Source: an uncultured Eubacteriales bacterium
GTDB lineage: Bacteria > Bacillota > Clostridia > Oscillospirales > Acutalibacteraceae
Direction of reading: 5' to 3'
Assembly (NCBI GenBank): GCA_934408795.1
Contig: CAKRVQ010000058.1
Location: 1-6,669, forward strand
Length of the DNA stretch: 6,669 nucleotides
A model generated the notes under the pieces. That model did not search any database, was not told the origin of the DNA, and saw only the letters and a list, made by a program, of their open reading frames with translations. This document shows positions 5,873 to 6,669 of this stretch, piece by piece; position 1 is the stretch's first letter, and every line of letters begins with the position of its first letter. A program made the position numbers and the translations under genes.

Positions 5873-6550
5873 ATGAAAGATAATTATTTGCTGACCTGTA
5901 GTGAAGCCGTAAAAATATATGACCGCATCAAAAATCTTCCCATCGTGGATTATCATTGCCACCTGTCCCCGAAAGAGATATATGAGGATAAACCGTATAA
6001 TAATATAGGTGAGATGTGGCTTTCTGCGGATCACTATAAGTGGCGCCTGATGCGCACTGCGGGTATCCCTGAAGAATACATAACAGGCGACGCCCCCATG
6101 AAAGAAAAATTTCTGAAATATGCAGAAGCAATAGAGTTTGCCGCAGGCAATCCCCTTTATCATTGGTTGCATATGGAGCTGAGTAAGTACTTCGGTATTT
6201 CGGATGAACTTAACAGTGACACCGCCGAGAGCATCTGGAACCGTGCAAATGAGTATATAAAGACAAACGATCTGTCGCCGCGTAAGTTGTTAAAACTGTC
6301 GGGCGTTGTAACGGTTTGCACGACCGATGACCCTGCCGACAACCTTGAATGGCATAAATTGATCCGTGAGGATGACTCGTTTGATATAAAGGTGCTGCCG
6401 TCTTACAGAACGGACAATATGATGCTTGCCCGAAGAGAGGGCTACAGTGATTACATAAAGCGCCTTTCAGAGGCCTCGGGAATTACCGTGTCGGACCTGA
6501 AAACATTAAAATCGGCGACATTCTCCGAATTAAAGCCGGTGAACGTATAG
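5873..6550 (+). CDS. uxaC: Uronate isomerase (glucuronate isomerase), truncated at a junction inside the gene
   Basis: UxaC converts D-glucuronate to D-fructuronate and D-galacturonate to D-tagaturonate, the first cytoplasmic step of hexuronate catabolism. The product matches the N-terminal part of the family as I recall the E. coli protein (~470 aa): VDYHCHL with metal ligands H28 and H30, DHYKWR (53-58), GNPLYHWLHMEL (92-103), TTDDP (150-154) and VLPSYR (174-179). Similarity runs to about A215 (base 6517), where an Ala-Leu-x-x-Arg segment would be expected next. Instead the frame reads TFSELKPVNV and stops at 6550. Only about 46% of the enzyme is present, and the C-terminal part of the barrel is missing, so this product should be inactive. 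The break coincides with a sharp GC rise and an opposite-strand coding signal. ATG 5873 is chosen from the ribosome binding site; the divergent AraC gene is the likely regulator. Confidence 0.93.
   Translation: MKDNYLLTCSEAVKIYDRIKNLPIVDYHCHLSPKEIYEDKPYNNIGEMWLSADHYKWRLMRTAGIPEEYITGDAPMKEKFLKYAEAIEFAAGNPLYHWLHMELSKYFGISDELNSDTAESIWNRANEYIKTNDLSPRKLLKLSGVVTVCTTDDPADNLEWHKLIREDDSFDIKVLPSYRTDNMMLARREGYSDYIKRLSEASGITVSDLKTLKSATFSELKPVNV
6518..6550. other. Junction between uxaC and unrelated GC-rich sequence
   Basis: UxaC-like protein sequence ends near base 6517, and minus-strand Ig/MBG-like coding is recognisable from about 6532 upward. Hand-counted GC is about 70% in 6551-6669 against about 45% in 6361-6420. 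The exact breakpoint cannot be fixed by eye and lies somewhere in this interval. No insertion-sequence end, target-site duplication or attachment site is visible. Confidence 0.7.
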
Positions 6551-6669
6551 CTGTCCTCACCCAGCGTCGGAGCCTTGTCGCCCACGTAAGCCGTCTGGTC
6601 CTTGACCGTGACGACACCGGTGCTGGTGCCTCCGGTCTGCACCGAAGCGGGCTGCGCGGCGGCGGTGAC
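6521..6669 (-). CDS. Fragment of a surface protein with MBG/Ig-like repeat, partial at both ends
   Basis: The minus frame is open from the window's last base. It reads VTAAAQPASVQTGG, then VVTVKDQTAYVGDKAP and TLGEDSYTFTGF. The motif V-x-V-K-D-Q-T-A-Y-V-G-D-x-A-P is typical of MBG-type and related Ig-like repeats in large secreted or wall-anchored proteins of Firmicutes and Actinobacteria. The Ala/Gln/Pro/Ser/Thr-rich stretch before it resembles a post-signal linker. Coding signal fades near 6521-6532; the frame stays open to 6451, but that part is antisense to uxaC. Codons are strongly GC-ending, unlike every other gene here, which points to a different genome or a foreign segment. The lower boundary is approximate. 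Confidence 0.6.

Noticed and set aside
6500..6669. Mobile-element insertion as the cause of the uxaC break
   Set aside because: No transposase sequence, terminal inverted repeat or target-site duplication is visible in the short segment available.

Overview
The window looks like a piece of a gut-type Clostridia genome, probably an uncultured Oscillospirales/Ruminococcaceae relative. This is inferred from purine-rich ribosome binding sites, a large secreted beta-sandwich/FIVAR-type protein, a short 'MKKxYExPE' peptide gene, and an AraC-controlled hexuronate gene. Base composition is moderate except in the last ~150 bases, which are much more GC-rich. Both ends cut through genes, so this is probably a contig or a contig end.

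Layout. (1) 1-4182, plus: the 3' part of a giant multidomain extracytoplasmic protein. It has an Fn3-like module, then LamG/concanavalin-like sandwiches (two of them a visible duplication), helical FIVAR-like spacers and an uncharacterised C-terminal module; its true start lies upstream. (2) 4201-4338, plus: a 45-residue peptide gene 18 bases behind it with a strong ribosome binding site. The peptide ends in four tandem Gly-Asp-x triplets. (3) 4369-4406: a strong RNA hairpin without a T-tract. (4) 4430-4804, plus: a small lipoprotein, about one third serine. (5) 4823-4936: a bidirectional terminator plus two further hairpins between convergent genes. (6) 4949-5755, minus: a cupin/AraC transcription regulator. 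(7) 5756-5872: a compact divergent control region with a near-consensus promoter, an imperfect palindrome and matching ribosome binding sites on both sides. (8) 5873-6550, plus: the N-terminal half of uronate isomerase (uxaC), cut off mid-protein. (9) ~6521-6669, minus: the fragment of an unrelated GC-rich surface-protein gene with an MBG/Ig-like repeat.

How the genes relate. The AraC regulator and uxaC are divergent neighbours, the usual arrangement for a local sugar-acid sensor controlling a D-glucuronate/D-galacturonate catabolic operon. The giant protein, the GDx peptide and the Ser-rich lipoprotein form a co-directional set ending at one terminator. A shared cell-surface role is plausible but unproven. 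The abrupt switch inside uxaC to an opposite-strand, ~70% GC coding sequence is most simply an assembly or amplification chimera; a genuine rearrangement that broke uxaC is the alternative.

The most novel-looking item is the GDx-tailed peptide coupled to the giant protein. The item most in need of checking is the uxaC junction.
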